The notes under the pieces: generated by a model
What the model saw: only the letters and a program-made list of their open reading frames with translations
Told to the model about the DNA's origin: nothing
Database searches by the model: none
Part shown: piece after piece, positions 18,750-27,036 of the stretch
How positions within the stretch are numbered: the first letter of the stretch is position 1
Layout: the number at the start of each line of letters is the position of its first letter
Assembly (NCBI GenBank): GCA_964636985.1
Contig: CAZWSX010000020.1
Span: 75,023 to 139,022, forward strand
Direction: 5' to 3'
Source of the DNA: CAZWSX01 sp964636985
GTDB lineage: Bacteria > Planctomycetota > Planctomycetia > Pirellulales > Pirellulaceae
Length of the DNA: 64,000 nucleotides
Made by a program: the position numbers and the translations under genes

Positions 18750-20024
18750 ATGTCTCGTCTTTCATTATTCCAAGGCTTCGGCGTCGAACTCGAGTACATG
18801 ATCGTCGATGCCAAGACGCTCGACGTGATGCCAATCGCCGACAAGCTGTTGTCCGATTACGCAGGCGAAATCACGGGCGACGTCGAAGTCGGTCCGCTGT
18901 CGTGGTCGAACGAGTTGGTCCTGCATGTGATCGAGCTCAAAGTGACCGAGCCGGCCAAGGGCTTCGATACACTCGGCGCGCAGTTCCAAGAGAGCGTGAA
19001 GAAAGTCAACGAGATCCTGCGACCGCACGGGGCTCGGCTAATGCCGACAGCAATGCACCCGTGGATGGACCCGCTGCGCGAGATGAAGCTCTGGCCGCAT
19101 GAGTACAGCGACGTCTACGCCACGTTCGACCGGCTCTTCGATTGCCGCGGCCATGGTTGGGCGAACCTGCAAAGCGCGCACCTCAATTTGCCTTTCGCCG
19201 ACGATGTCGAGTTCGGCCGCCTGCACGCGGCCATTCGATTGCTCCTGCCGCTGTTGCCCGCTTTGGCGGCAAGCAGCCCCTGCATGGATGGAAAACTCTG
19301 TCGCCCGCTCGATTCGCGATTGGATGTCTATCGCTCGAACTCGGCCAAGATTCCCTCGGTTGCCGGCAAAGTGATCCCAGAACCGGCCTTCACCGAAGAC
19401 GAGTACGAACGGATGATCTACCGGCCCATGATGGCCGAGATCGCGCCGCACGATCCGGCCGGCGTACTCAAGAAAGAGTTCCTCAACGCACGGGGAGCGA
19501 TTGCCCGCTTCGACCGCGGGGCGATCGAGATCCGCGTTCTCGATACGCAAGAATGCCCGACCGCCGACGTGGCGATCCACGCAGCCATTGTCGCCGTGCT
19601 GCAGAGCCTGGTTCGCGAACGTTGGTCGAGTTCGGCTGATCAGCGGCGCATGCCCACCGACGAACTCGCCGTGATTCTCGATTCCACGATCCGCGACGCC
19701 TCGTGGGCCAGGATTACCAATCCCGATTACTTAGAACTGCTGGGTCTTTCTCCATCGCGCATCGACGAGGGAATCACGGCCGCGGATATTTGGATCGACC
19801 TGCTGTACGACTGCCGCTTTCTTGATGCCAGCAATCCGGCATCGCTCCGTAAGCCGATCCAGACCATCCTGGAACATGGATGCCTGGCCGGACGGATGAT
19901 CCGCAACTGGGACCGCAATCGCCTCTGGCGGGACGAGGCCCATTACGTCTATGGGGTCCTTTGCGACAGCCTCGCCGAAGGCGAGCAATTCGGCGTTGTC
20001 GCGCGTCAGCAGTGGGGATTGTAG
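18750..20024 (+). CDS. GCS2-type carboxylate-amine ligase (glutamate-cysteine ligase-like, YbdK family)
   Basis: 424 residues. 'LFQGFGVELEYMIVD' is the N-terminal metal/ATP-binding strand of GCS2-type glutamine-synthetase-fold ligases. 'EVGPLSWSNELVLHVIELK' and 'RGAIEIRVLDTQECPTADVA' continue the active-site strands. Members join an amine to a carboxylate with ATP hydrolysis; YbdK has weak gamma-glutamylcysteine ligase activity. No glutathione synthetase is adjacent. The position right after the RimK-like ligase suggests that both act on one product. It is probably the last gene of the three-gene operon; an inverted repeat follows at 20098. Confidence 0.88.
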   Translation: MSRLSLFQGFGVELEYMIVDAKTLDVMPIADKLLSDYAGEITGDVEVGPLSWSNELVLHVIELKVTEPAKGFDTLGAQFQESVKKVNEILRPHGARLMPTAMHPWMDPLREMKLWPHEYSDVYATFDRLFDCRGHGWANLQSAHLNLPFADDVEFGRLHAAIRLLLPLLPALAASSPCMDGKLCRPLDSRLDVYRSNSAKIPSVAGKVIPEPAFTEDEYERMIYRPMMAEIAPHDPAGVLKKEFLNARGAIARFDRGAIEIRVLDTQECPTADVAIHAAIVAVLQSLVRERWSSSADQRRMPTDELAVILDSTIRDASWARITNPDYLELLGLSPSRIDEGITAADIWIDLLYDCRFLDASNPASLRKPIQTILEHGCLAGRMIRNWDRNRLWRDEAHYVYGVLCDSLAEGEQFGVVARQQWGL

Positions 20025-20097
20025 GGGCGCTTTTGACGCTGGCGAGCGGTCGTCAAATCGGCCGAATCTGATTCGCCGCGCGGGCTGTAACCGATAA

Positions 20098-20135
20098 TTC
20101 CCTTACATGCCCGTAATTTCGGGAATTGTAAGGAA
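20098..20135. repeat. Inverted repeat after the ligase operon
   Basis: TTCCCTTACA (20098-20107) pairs with TGTAAGGAA (20127-20135) with one bulged C; an inner CCCG/CGGG stem (20110-20113 with 20120-20123) extends the structure. There is no T-run. It could be a terminator-like hairpin or an operator for the hydrolase gene that follows. Confidence 0.5.
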
Positions 20136-20221
20136 ACGGCCATCACGCCAACGCCGGTTTTCCGCTCTCTTCATTTATGATCAGACGCATCCCGGCTTAT
20201 CCAACGATTTCGAGCCCCGTC

Positions 20222-21166
20222 ATGCTTCAATCCAATTTGCGAACCTACTCGCGGGTGGATCGCTGGCGGGCCTACCAACCACACTTCCCGGAGCACATCC
20301 GGATCGAAGAGGGGCACGAGCCCGCCGAGGAATATTGGCCCTGGCAAGGAGCACAGATTCACCTCGATCGATTCACCGCCAAGGACGCCCCTTTGACGGT
20401 GATCCTGCTGCACGGCGGCGGAGGCTGTGGCCGGCTACTGGCGCCCTTCGGCAAGATGTTCCAGCAGCACGGTTTCAATGCCGTGATGCCCGACCTGCCG
20501 GGCTACGGCCTGAGCGAAGCTCCGGCCGAACTTGCCGACTACGGTCGCTGGGTCGATTGCGCCGTCGATTTAGCAACCGCCGAATGGAAACGCACTGGCA
20601 AGCCGGTCGCCTTCTTCGGCATGAGCGTTGGGGGATACCTGGCGTTGATGGCCGGCATGCGGTTCCCTCAAACGCGGGCCGTCATCGCGACCACGCTCGC
20701 CGATCCCCGCTTGCCAATCGTGCGCGATCAGTTCGCGCGCTTCCCGTGGCTCAATCGTATGTTGACGCCGTTCCTCGGTCCCGCCTCCGCGTTGTTTGGC
20801 AGCCTTCGCGTGCCGATCCGATGGTTTGCGAATATGGCGACCATCGCAAACGATCCAGAACTTTCTCACTTGCTGATGAACGACCCCGTTGGAGGCGCCA
20901 ACTGGGTCACGTTGCGGTTCTTGAACAGTTTGCTCAATATCAAACCACCGGTCGAACCGGAAGACTTCCAGGGATGCCCCGTCTTGTTTGCACAACCGGC
21001 CGCCGACACCTGGACGACACTCGAAGCGAGCCAGCCGATGTTCGATCGCCTCGCCTGCGACAAAGAACTGGTCCTGCTGGAAAACGGCAGTCACCTGCCG
21101 GTGGAACAGCCAGGCGTGACCGAACTCGAACGCAAGTCGATTGAACTGCTGAAGCGAGTTGCTTGA
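20222..21166 (+). CDS. Alpha/beta hydrolase
   Basis: 314 residues from an ATG at 20222; an ATG at 20177 would add 15 residues. 'VILLHGGGGCGRLL' forms the oxyanion-hole region, 'FFGMSVGGYLALMAG' holds the nucleophile Ser in a GxSxG elbow, and 'ENGSHLPVEQPG' near the C-terminus holds the catalytic His. The acid is probably in 'FAQPAADTWTTLE'. No signal peptide or membrane helix is visible. The substrate cannot be read from the sequence. It follows the ligase operon on the same strand at about 200 bp, so a link to it is possible but not shown. Confidence 0.82.
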   Translation: MLQSNLRTYSRVDRWRAYQPHFPEHIRIEEGHEPAEEYWPWQGAQIHLDRFTAKDAPLTVILLHGGGGCGRLLAPFGKMFQQHGFNAVMPDLPGYGLSEAPAELADYGRWVDCAVDLATAEWKRTGKPVAFFGMSVGGYLALMAGMRFPQTRAVIATTLADPRLPIVRDQFARFPWLNRMLTPFLGPASALFGSLRVPIRWFANMATIANDPELSHLLMNDPVGGANWVTLRFLNSLLNIKPPVEPEDFQGCPVLFAQPAADTWTTLEASQPMFDRLACDKELVLLENGSHLPVEQPGVTELERKSIELLKRVA

Positions 21167-21264
21167 TTCTTGGCAACGGGAAGACTCGCAGCCACAAACA
21201 TCGGTTGGCGATATACTGCGCGGTATTGTTTTTTTGAACGACCGCGCCTTCTCCGGGCCTCTCA

Positions 21265-23160
21265 ATGGACCCTGTCCTTAACTTCGACGACCGCGTCACG
21301 TGCCTTCCTGTGGTCCACGGATCGGGCGACTGTGCGTACGAAGTGCGTCGGATGCTCCTCGAATATCCCTTCGATTGCCTGGCCGTTCCGCTCCCCCCAT
21401 CGTTCAAGAAACTGGTCGAGCAAGCTGTCGATCGGCTACCGCAGCCGGCGGCCGTGGTTCAGAAGGTCAGGCGTGATTTCACAGGTGGCTCGGGAGACCA
21501 GCCCGACGCGGAAGCGAGTTATGTTCCGATCGATCCTTGCCAGCCTGTCATCGCGGCGATTCGCGTGGCGTTTTCCGAACATAAGCCAGTCTCGTTTATT
21601 GATTTGGAAACGAATCGCTTCGAAGTCGTCGCGTCGGCGATGCCCGATCCCTACGCGCTCAAAAAGGTTCCGTTGGCAAAGTTCAACGCCGCCCTGCTGC
21701 CTGCCGTGGGACCGTTGCCCGAAGGCCAGCCAACCGACCGCATTCGCTGCATGGCCATGCGTCTGCATCAGTTGGCTCGGCGGTACGAGAAGGTTGTCTT
21801 TCTGTGCAGCGTGCTCGAATGGCCTTGGGTTCGCCAGGCATATCAGCAACTCGCGGCCGATCAAACCGAATGGGAATTGCCCGAGGACGAGGAAGTCGAG
21901 GCGCCCGTTGCCTGCGACGTGAAGCCCGAGACGCTGATGTTCTTGCTCGGCGAATTGCCCTTTATCACGAGTCTCTACGAACGGGCCAATGCCGAACTGG
22001 AAAACGACGACAACGTGTCGATCGACGGCGTGAAGGAACTGCTACTCGCTGCGCGCGATGCTTACAACGACGAATTCAAGCAACGGGCCCGCAAGATCAC
22101 GCCCCATTTGCTGCGGTGCATGCTGCGATACTCGCGGAACTTATCGCTCATCGAAAGCCGGATGACGCCCGACCTGTACACGCTAGTGATCGCGGCGCAG
22201 CAAACCGCCGGCGACTCGTACGCGCTGCACGTCGCCGAACTGGCCGCGAAGTACCAGTTCGGCGAGAAACGGATTCACACGCTCCCCGTCGCGGGAACGC
22301 TGCAAATGGGGATCGACCAGGGACGTTTCACTGGTGGCCCATTACACGACGAAGTCGTCACCATGGTAAGCCGCTTGCCGGGACCGCCGATGGTTTGGCG
22401 GTCGTGCGAACTCAAACGCCGTCCCCACACCGACGAGCAGCGGAAGTGGGAAATGAAGTGGAATCCCTACTCGCAGTGCAGTTGGCCGCCCGAGGATCTC
22501 TCGATCGAGCGTTTCCGCGAGCACGTTTTCCAAAAGGCCCGCGCGGCCATGGGCCAGGACCTGGCACGGACTGAGAAATTCACAACCAGCGTGCAGGACG
22601 GAATCGACGTTCGCGATACGCTGCGGCATTGGCACGAAGGGGACATCTACGTCAAAGTAATTCCCCCGACCCGCGGGCGACTCGACGCGGCCGTGATGCT
22701 GTTCGATTCACCGGCTGATCCGCGCGACTATCCCTACCGGATGACCTGGCACTCGGAATTCGAGTGGGAGTCGACGCTCGTGTTCTTCGCGACTCAATGG
22801 CAGAACCAGGTCGTCGGGCCAGGGATCGCGCGCTCGAACTATGGCGGGTGCATGATGCTCTATCCGCCGACGCCCATTAACGAAGTGTGGCGCGATCGCG
22901 AATTCGATTTCGTCGACACGCTCGAAGAGCGACTAATTGCCGCGGCCTGCCGTTACGCCCGCAGCAAGCAAGTGGCGATCCTCTCAGCTTATCCGCCAGG
23001 CGGCGCATGGCGCAAGTTGGCCAAACGCTTTGGCAAGCAACTTGTCCATTTGCCATTGTCAAGCTTTAGCGATGCGACGATCCAGCAGCTGCGCACGTTT
23101 CATGTGCTCAATGGAAAACAAGTGCGAAGTTACGCGCAAGAGTTCATTCGCAAGTCGTGA
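21265..23160 (+). CDS. Large conserved-looking protein of unknown function (possible TraB/DUF5682-like fold)
   Basis: 631 residues, soluble, no signal peptide. I do not recognise it firmly. The N-terminus 'CLPVVHGSGDCAYEVRRMLL' followed by 'YPFDCLAVPLPPSF' resembles the start of TraB/DUF5682-type proteins, where a His-containing strand precedes a 'DAVLVEGP' strand. 'RIRCMAMRLHQLARRYEKVV' recalls the later TraB helix-strand unit, but the usual following 'GxxH' reads 'CSVLEW'. The second half is Trp/Tyr-rich and includes 'LPGPPMVWRSCELKRRP'. The fold suggestion is tentative. It is convergent with the glycosyltransferase pair downstream (9-bp gap). Confidence 0.6.
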   Translation: MDPVLNFDDRVTCLPVVHGSGDCAYEVRRMLLEYPFDCLAVPLPPSFKKLVEQAVDRLPQPAAVVQKVRRDFTGGSGDQPDAEASYVPIDPCQPVIAAIRVAFSEHKPVSFIDLETNRFEVVASAMPDPYALKKVPLAKFNAALLPAVGPLPEGQPTDRIRCMAMRLHQLARRYEKVVFLCSVLEWPWVRQAYQQLAADQTEWELPEDEEVEAPVACDVKPETLMFLLGELPFITSLYERANAELENDDNVSIDGVKELLLAARDAYNDEFKQRARKITPHLLRCMLRYSRNLSLIESRMTPDLYTLVIAAQQTAGDSYALHVAELAAKYQFGEKRIHTLPVAGTLQMGIDQGRFTGGPLHDEVVTMVSRLPGPPMVWRSCELKRRPHTDEQRKWEMKWNPYSQCSWPPEDLSIERFREHVFQKARAAMGQDLARTEKFTTSVQDGIDVRDTLRHWHEGDIYVKVIPPTRGRLDAAVMLFDSPADPRDYPYRMTWHSEFEWESTLVFFATQWQNQVVGPGIARSNYGGCMMLYPPTPINEVWRDREFDFVDTLEERLIAAACRYARSKQVAILSAYPPGGAWRKLAKRFGKQLVHLPLSSFSDATIQQLRTFHVLNGKQVRSYAQEFIRKS

Positions 23161-23169
23161 TCGGGCGAG

Positions 23170-24663
23170 CTACTTTGCGGTAGCGGAGTTGTCCGCCGAC
23201 TCTGCGACATTGCCGAAAGTCTTATTGACCCACGGCTGCAATCGCGGGGCGTATAAGTACGCCGAGGGAAGCATATTTCCCTGTTCGCTCGGGCCATTGA
23301 ATTGAGCTCCCATAAAACTTGCGGTGGTCGCCAAGAACACATGGGTTGCCAGAACCACCGCAAGGATCGCTCGTTGCCAGGCGAGGGCGGGCCACGTTTC
23401 GAGAGCTACCGCGAGAAACAGATACAACATCGGTAAAGCGGCCGCGAGATAGCGCACTTGCGACGATAATCGAAGCGCCAAGACGCCCCCCACGAACAGC
23501 GCCACCAGCAAGATGAATCCTCGTTCGCGGCCATGCAGTACGTCTCGCGCCAGAATCGTCCAAAAAAGTGGATGGCAAAGCAACAGCAACACCGGAACGA
23601 GAAGAAGCGTTTCAACCGCAAACAGTGCCAACGTCCGGCCTTCTTGTCCCTTCAAGAACGACAGCAACAATTCCCGTTGGCTCTCGTCCGGCAGGTCTTC
23701 GACCGACTCCGGCGAGGGCTGGTTGATGACATCAGGCGACAAGGTCCCAAATCGCCAATAGACGCGTGCGTAATGGGATAGCCCAATGGTCAGCAATGTC
23801 ACGGCCGCGACCACGACAAACGCCCACCACCACTTGGGAAGCGATTGAAGGGTTTGGAGCGAAGAAGGTTTTTCTTCGCCCTTGGTCGCCTCGCGCCACC
23901 GCCGAAACACATCAAACCAAGGCACGGCCAGGAAGCATGGCGCCAGAACGATCCCGTTGTAGCGAATGTTCATCGCGGCCAGTCCTGCAATCAGCCCCAT
24001 CGCGAACACCCACCGAGAACCGGTCTGAAGTGACTCGCACAGGAGCGCAAAGGCGATGAGTGCCAGCAGTCCCAAAAGCCCGTCATGGTGCCAACGGACA
24101 GTCGAAAAAGTAGTAATCGGGCAAACGACCACCGCGATCAACACAACGATCGATGCGAACGGGGGCGTTTCCCATCGCCGAAGAAGCCGGGCCAATACCA
24201 GCAACGCGGAAATCCGAACCAGGATCGCGAACGCAAACGCCGCAACGGTGACCTCGGGCGGCGTCAAGGGCGCGGGCAACGGGCTAATCCGCGTTGGCAA
24301 GATGCCAAAGCTGCGCATCAGAACGCTTTGCAGGCCGACCTTCACGCTCCACGGCTCGATGGCCATGCCCGTTTTCAAAACGAGCGGATAAAGAGGTGGA
24401 TGAAAGAATAAATCGTGCCGGTAGCACGTGTACGGAAACTGTTTGATCTGCGGATCGTCTTGGGTGGTGTAGTGGGATAGATCCCATTTCATCTCCCGCG
24501 CCAAGGTCGAGTACACGGCCTCGTCCCCATCCGTGTGCCGGGTGTAAAGCATCGTGACGTGCTGCAAGATCGTCACTGCGATGGCAATCGCCACCGCAAC
24601 GGGAGGTATGCCGACCGTTCGCGTCGGCTTCGGAGCATCGATTGCTTTTCCCCTCGTGCTCAT
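23170..24663 (-). CDS. GT39/ArnT-like membrane glycosyltransferase
   Basis: 497 residues from an ATG at 24663 that overlaps the upstream gene's stop as ATGA; the frame extends to 25101 but only as a shadow of that gene. About 11 hydrophobic segments. The acidic motif 'RHTDGDEAVYSTLAREM' in the first periplasmic loop is the metal and polyprenyl-phosphate-sugar site typical of the PMT/ArnT superfamily. Such enzymes move sugars from a lipid carrier to proteins, lipids or glycans at the outer face of the inner membrane. The coupling to a second protein of the same type suggests that the two act on related acceptors. Confidence 0.8.
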   Translation of the reverse strand: MSTRGKAIDAPKPTRTVGIPPVAVAIAIAVTILQHVTMLYTRHTDGDEAVYSTLAREMKWDLSHYTTQDDPQIKQFPYTCYRHDLFFHPPLYPLVLKTGMAIEPWSVKVGLQSVLMRSFGILPTRISPLPAPLTPPEVTVAAFAFAILVRISALLVLARLLRRWETPPFASIVVLIAVVVCPITTFSTVRWHHDGLLGLLALIAFALLCESLQTGSRWVFAMGLIAGLAAMNIRYNGIVLAPCFLAVPWFDVFRRWREATKGEEKPSSLQTLQSLPKWWWAFVVVAAVTLLTIGLSHYARVYWRFGTLSPDVINQPSPESVEDLPDESQRELLLSFLKGQEGRTLALFAVETLLLVPVLLLLCHPLFWTILARDVLHGRERGFILLVALFVGGVLALRLSSQVRYLAAALPMLYLFLAVALETWPALAWQRAILAVVLATHVFLATTASFMGAQFNGPSEQGNMLPSAYLYAPRLQPWVNKTFGNVAESADNSATAK

Positions 24664-26051
24664 GGTTGGCCCGCCGCTTCCTGTGGGGATATCTTGCTGA
24701 TCGGCGGATACCGTTGGAGCCACGGTCGCAGCATGTATGCCGGTGCAGGCGTCACGTAGGCAGGCTCGGCAATGAGCGTCGCGGCGGGAATGCAGCCCGC
24801 TATCTGAAAGAAGAGGGTCACCACCGCCAGTCCACCCGCCCAACTTCGCCACGGGACGGAGCATCGCACATAACAAGCGACCATCGCGGGCGCGAGCATT
24901 GCCGCCCAGAGTGAGCAAAAACGAAGTTGGTAGCATCCTCCCCAAAGCCATCGAAGCGAGAAGTCGACGAAGATGGCCAACACGGTCATGATGATCCAAT
25001 TGTCGCCCACTCTTCGGTCCTTCTCGTCGCCGGCAAGCATCGCCCGAATTTGGGGCACAACTGCTAACAGCGCGACCACGACGGGCGCGGTGGCAAGCCA
25101 TTCCGGAATCAGCTGCCAGGCAGGGCGGCGAAACGTGATGCGGAACATCCCCACAGCGAGCGAGTCGTCCGCGGCGGGCGCTTCATCGGCGGGGCTGCCG
25201 TACAGGCGGAAGATTTCGCTTGGCCCAATCGCGGCCAGAAGGCGGATGTAGTGCCACCCCGACATCGCAAGTGCGATCGCCAGAAAGATCCACAATGGTC
25301 GGAGCGACAAGGAGTGGATCTTTTCATGGCGCACTTGGTTAAAGGTCAGGACATACGTAAGTCCAGCCAGCGGAACGATCCAAAGCGCGCTGGTATGCGT
25401 CAAGAGCGCAAAGCCACCGATGATTCCCGCGGCGACTCCAATTGACCAATGTGATTCATCGCTGGCCGTCAAAAGAAGCAACGCCGCGATTCCCAAATAC
25501 GCGGCGATTCCTTCGGCGCGCAACCATACCGTAGAGGCGACCAAGATCGGACAGACAGCAATCGTGACGATCGCCAGGCCACTTGGAAGGACACCGTATC
25601 CTTGGGCTCGGCACCAGCGAGCCACCGCGGCGATGTAGACGAACAATGCGACCGCATGCAGTAGATACGCTGCACTCTGGCACGCCGCGGTGCGGCGCAT
25701 CTCGTTTTCCTTGTTCGCCGCGCCGGCAGAGTCGGCAAACACCTTCAGAACAGCAAAATAGCCAGGCGGTTGTGGATAGACGTTCGCCTGATACACGTCG
25801 AAAGGAAGATTCTCGGCGGCAGTTCCACGCGTGGTGTAGGTGGAAGGGCTCAACGACAAGTTCTCGACGAGGGCGCGGTTTCCGATGCCCTCGACGTCAA
25901 TCATGGGATTGACCCAGACCGTAGGAGCAACAGCAACGATCCCCAGGGTCCAAGCCAGAACGCAAACGATCGGCCACGTGATCAGCGATGCGCCGGCAGG
26001 AGGCGAAGGTTGGGGCCGATTCGCATCCTGCGATGTCGCCTTCCCGTTCAT
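24660..26051 (-). CDS. GT39-like polytopic membrane protein
   Basis: 463 residues from an ATG at 26051 ('MNGKATSQDANRPQPSPPAG'); the longer frame to 26210 overlaps the next gene out of frame. About 10-11 hydrophobic segments. The first loop, 'VNPMIDVEGIGNRALVENLS', has acidic residues in the position of the PMT/ArnT catalytic motif but is less typical than in its neighbour. 'YQANVYPQPPGYFAVLKVF' is the usual Pro/Tyr-rich follow-on motif ('HPPLYYL'-like). The stop overlaps the ATG of the downstream glycosyltransferase. The upstream gene ends 32 bp away, so all probably share one mRNA. Confidence 0.72.
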   Translation of the reverse strand: MNGKATSQDANRPQPSPPAGASLITWPIVCVLAWTLGIVAVAPTVWVNPMIDVEGIGNRALVENLSLSPSTYTTRGTAAENLPFDVYQANVYPQPPGYFAVLKVFADSAGAANKENEMRRTAACQSAAYLLHAVALFVYIAAVARWCRAQGYGVLPSGLAIVTIAVCPILVASTVWLRAEGIAAYLGIAALLLLTASDESHWSIGVAAGIIGGFALLTHTSALWIVPLAGLTYVLTFNQVRHEKIHSLSLRPLWIFLAIALAMSGWHYIRLLAAIGPSEIFRLYGSPADEAPAADDSLAVGMFRITFRRPAWQLIPEWLATAPVVVALLAVVPQIRAMLAGDEKDRRVGDNWIIMTVLAIFVDFSLRWLWGGCYQLRFCSLWAAMLAPAMVACYVRCSVPWRSWAGGLAVVTLFFQIAGCIPAATLIAEPAYVTPAPAYMLRPWLQRYPPISKISPQEAAGQP

Positions 26052-26083
26052 AGCGATCCGCCTCGACGAACTTCTTGCACCGC

Positions 26084-26935
26084 TTAGATGCCCAAAAACT
26101 CTTCCAGGGCCTCGCGCATGATATCGCGTGGTGCTTCGGCCTTCGTCCACTTTTGTAAGACCGCGACGGTTTGTTCGAGCAGAATCGCCAGCCCGTCGAC
26201 AGTACGGCAACCATGTTGAGCTGCGTCGCGCATCAGCTTGGTTTGCGGAGGGTTACCAGCAGCATCGATCACCACCGCCGAAGGAGCTAATCGTCCCAGG
26301 ACGACAGGCACCCTCGCTTCCAAATCGCTCGCGCCGATCGTCGTAGCATTGAATACGAAGGCCACGTCCCGATCCAAGTCGAAATCGCCGACCCAAATAT
26401 CAAGTTGGGACTTCACCTGCAATTCGTTTGAAACGAAGTCGGCGAGTTCCTGCCCACGGCCAGGATGCCTGGCGACGATTGTGATCTCTCCCACTTTGGC
26501 GTCGGCCAACGCAGCCGCGAGAGAACGGGCCATTCCTCCACTCCCCAAGATCACTGCACGCTTGCCTGCGAACAAGGATGCGTCGCCTACCGTGGCCAGA
26601 ACGCTTCGCCCCAACAGACAATCGCCGACGAACTTTTCGTCGTTTCGAATGACAAAGTCGACCCGCCCCGAGCGCTGAGCGAGAGGCGTCAGCTCATCAA
26701 GGAGCGTCACGATGCCCGATTGGAGACTGCCTGCCGGATGGATGCCGCGAAAACCAAAGGCCTTGGCACCGCGGACAGCATCGGCCAATTGGTCGCTTGC
26801 GACCTGAAACGTGAGACAGCGCCAGTCGTCGAGTGCCAGGTGGGTCAGAGCTTTCTCGACGACGTATTGCAAAGGATTTCCGGCGACGACGTCTCCCAGA
26901 CAGCAAACAACTTCTTGAAGACCGGCCGATGTCAC
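26084..26935 (-). CDS. Shikimate-dehydrogenase-like protein lacking the catalytic Lys/Asp
   Basis: 283 residues from a GTG at 26935 with AAGGA 10 bp upstream; an ATG at 26980 is an alternative. The overall AroE plan is clear: N-terminal substrate domain ('CCLGDVVAGNPLQYVVEKAL') and a Rossmann NADP domain ('KRAVILGSGGMARSLAAALA', 'FVFNATTIGAS'). But the invariant Ser-x-Ser after the first strand is missing, the catalytic Lys position ('TxPxK') reads 'GIHPAGSLQ', and the catalytic Asp position ('NTDG') reads 'GDCLLG'. It is therefore unlikely to reduce dehydroshikimate. It may be a paralogue with a new substrate or a structural role. Confidence 0.8.
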   Translation of the reverse strand: MTSAGLQEVVCCLGDVVAGNPLQYVVEKALTHLALDDWRCLTFQVASDQLADAVRGAKAFGFRGIHPAGSLQSGIVTLLDELTPLAQRSGRVDFVIRNDEKFVGDCLLGRSVLATVGDASLFAGKRAVILGSGGMARSLAAALADAKVGEITIVARHPGRGQELADFVSNELQVKSQLDIWVGDFDLDRDVAFVFNATTIGASDLEARVPVVLGRLAPSAVVIDAAGNPPQTKLMRDAAQHGCRTVDGLAILLEQTVAVLQKWTKAEAPRDIMREALEEFLGI

Positions 26936-27036
26936 GCAAGGGTTCCTTGAGGCATTAATTCCCGGCCTCCAGCGTAACATCGCCGCACCGCCACGCAAAC
27001 GCAAGATAGTAGTTCGGCGGCGGAAAACTTCGATTC

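Noticed and set aside
20107..21144. 345-codon frame overlapping the alpha/beta hydrolase
   Set aside because: Arg/Pro-rich out-of-frame reading; the hydrolase frame has all catalytic motifs.
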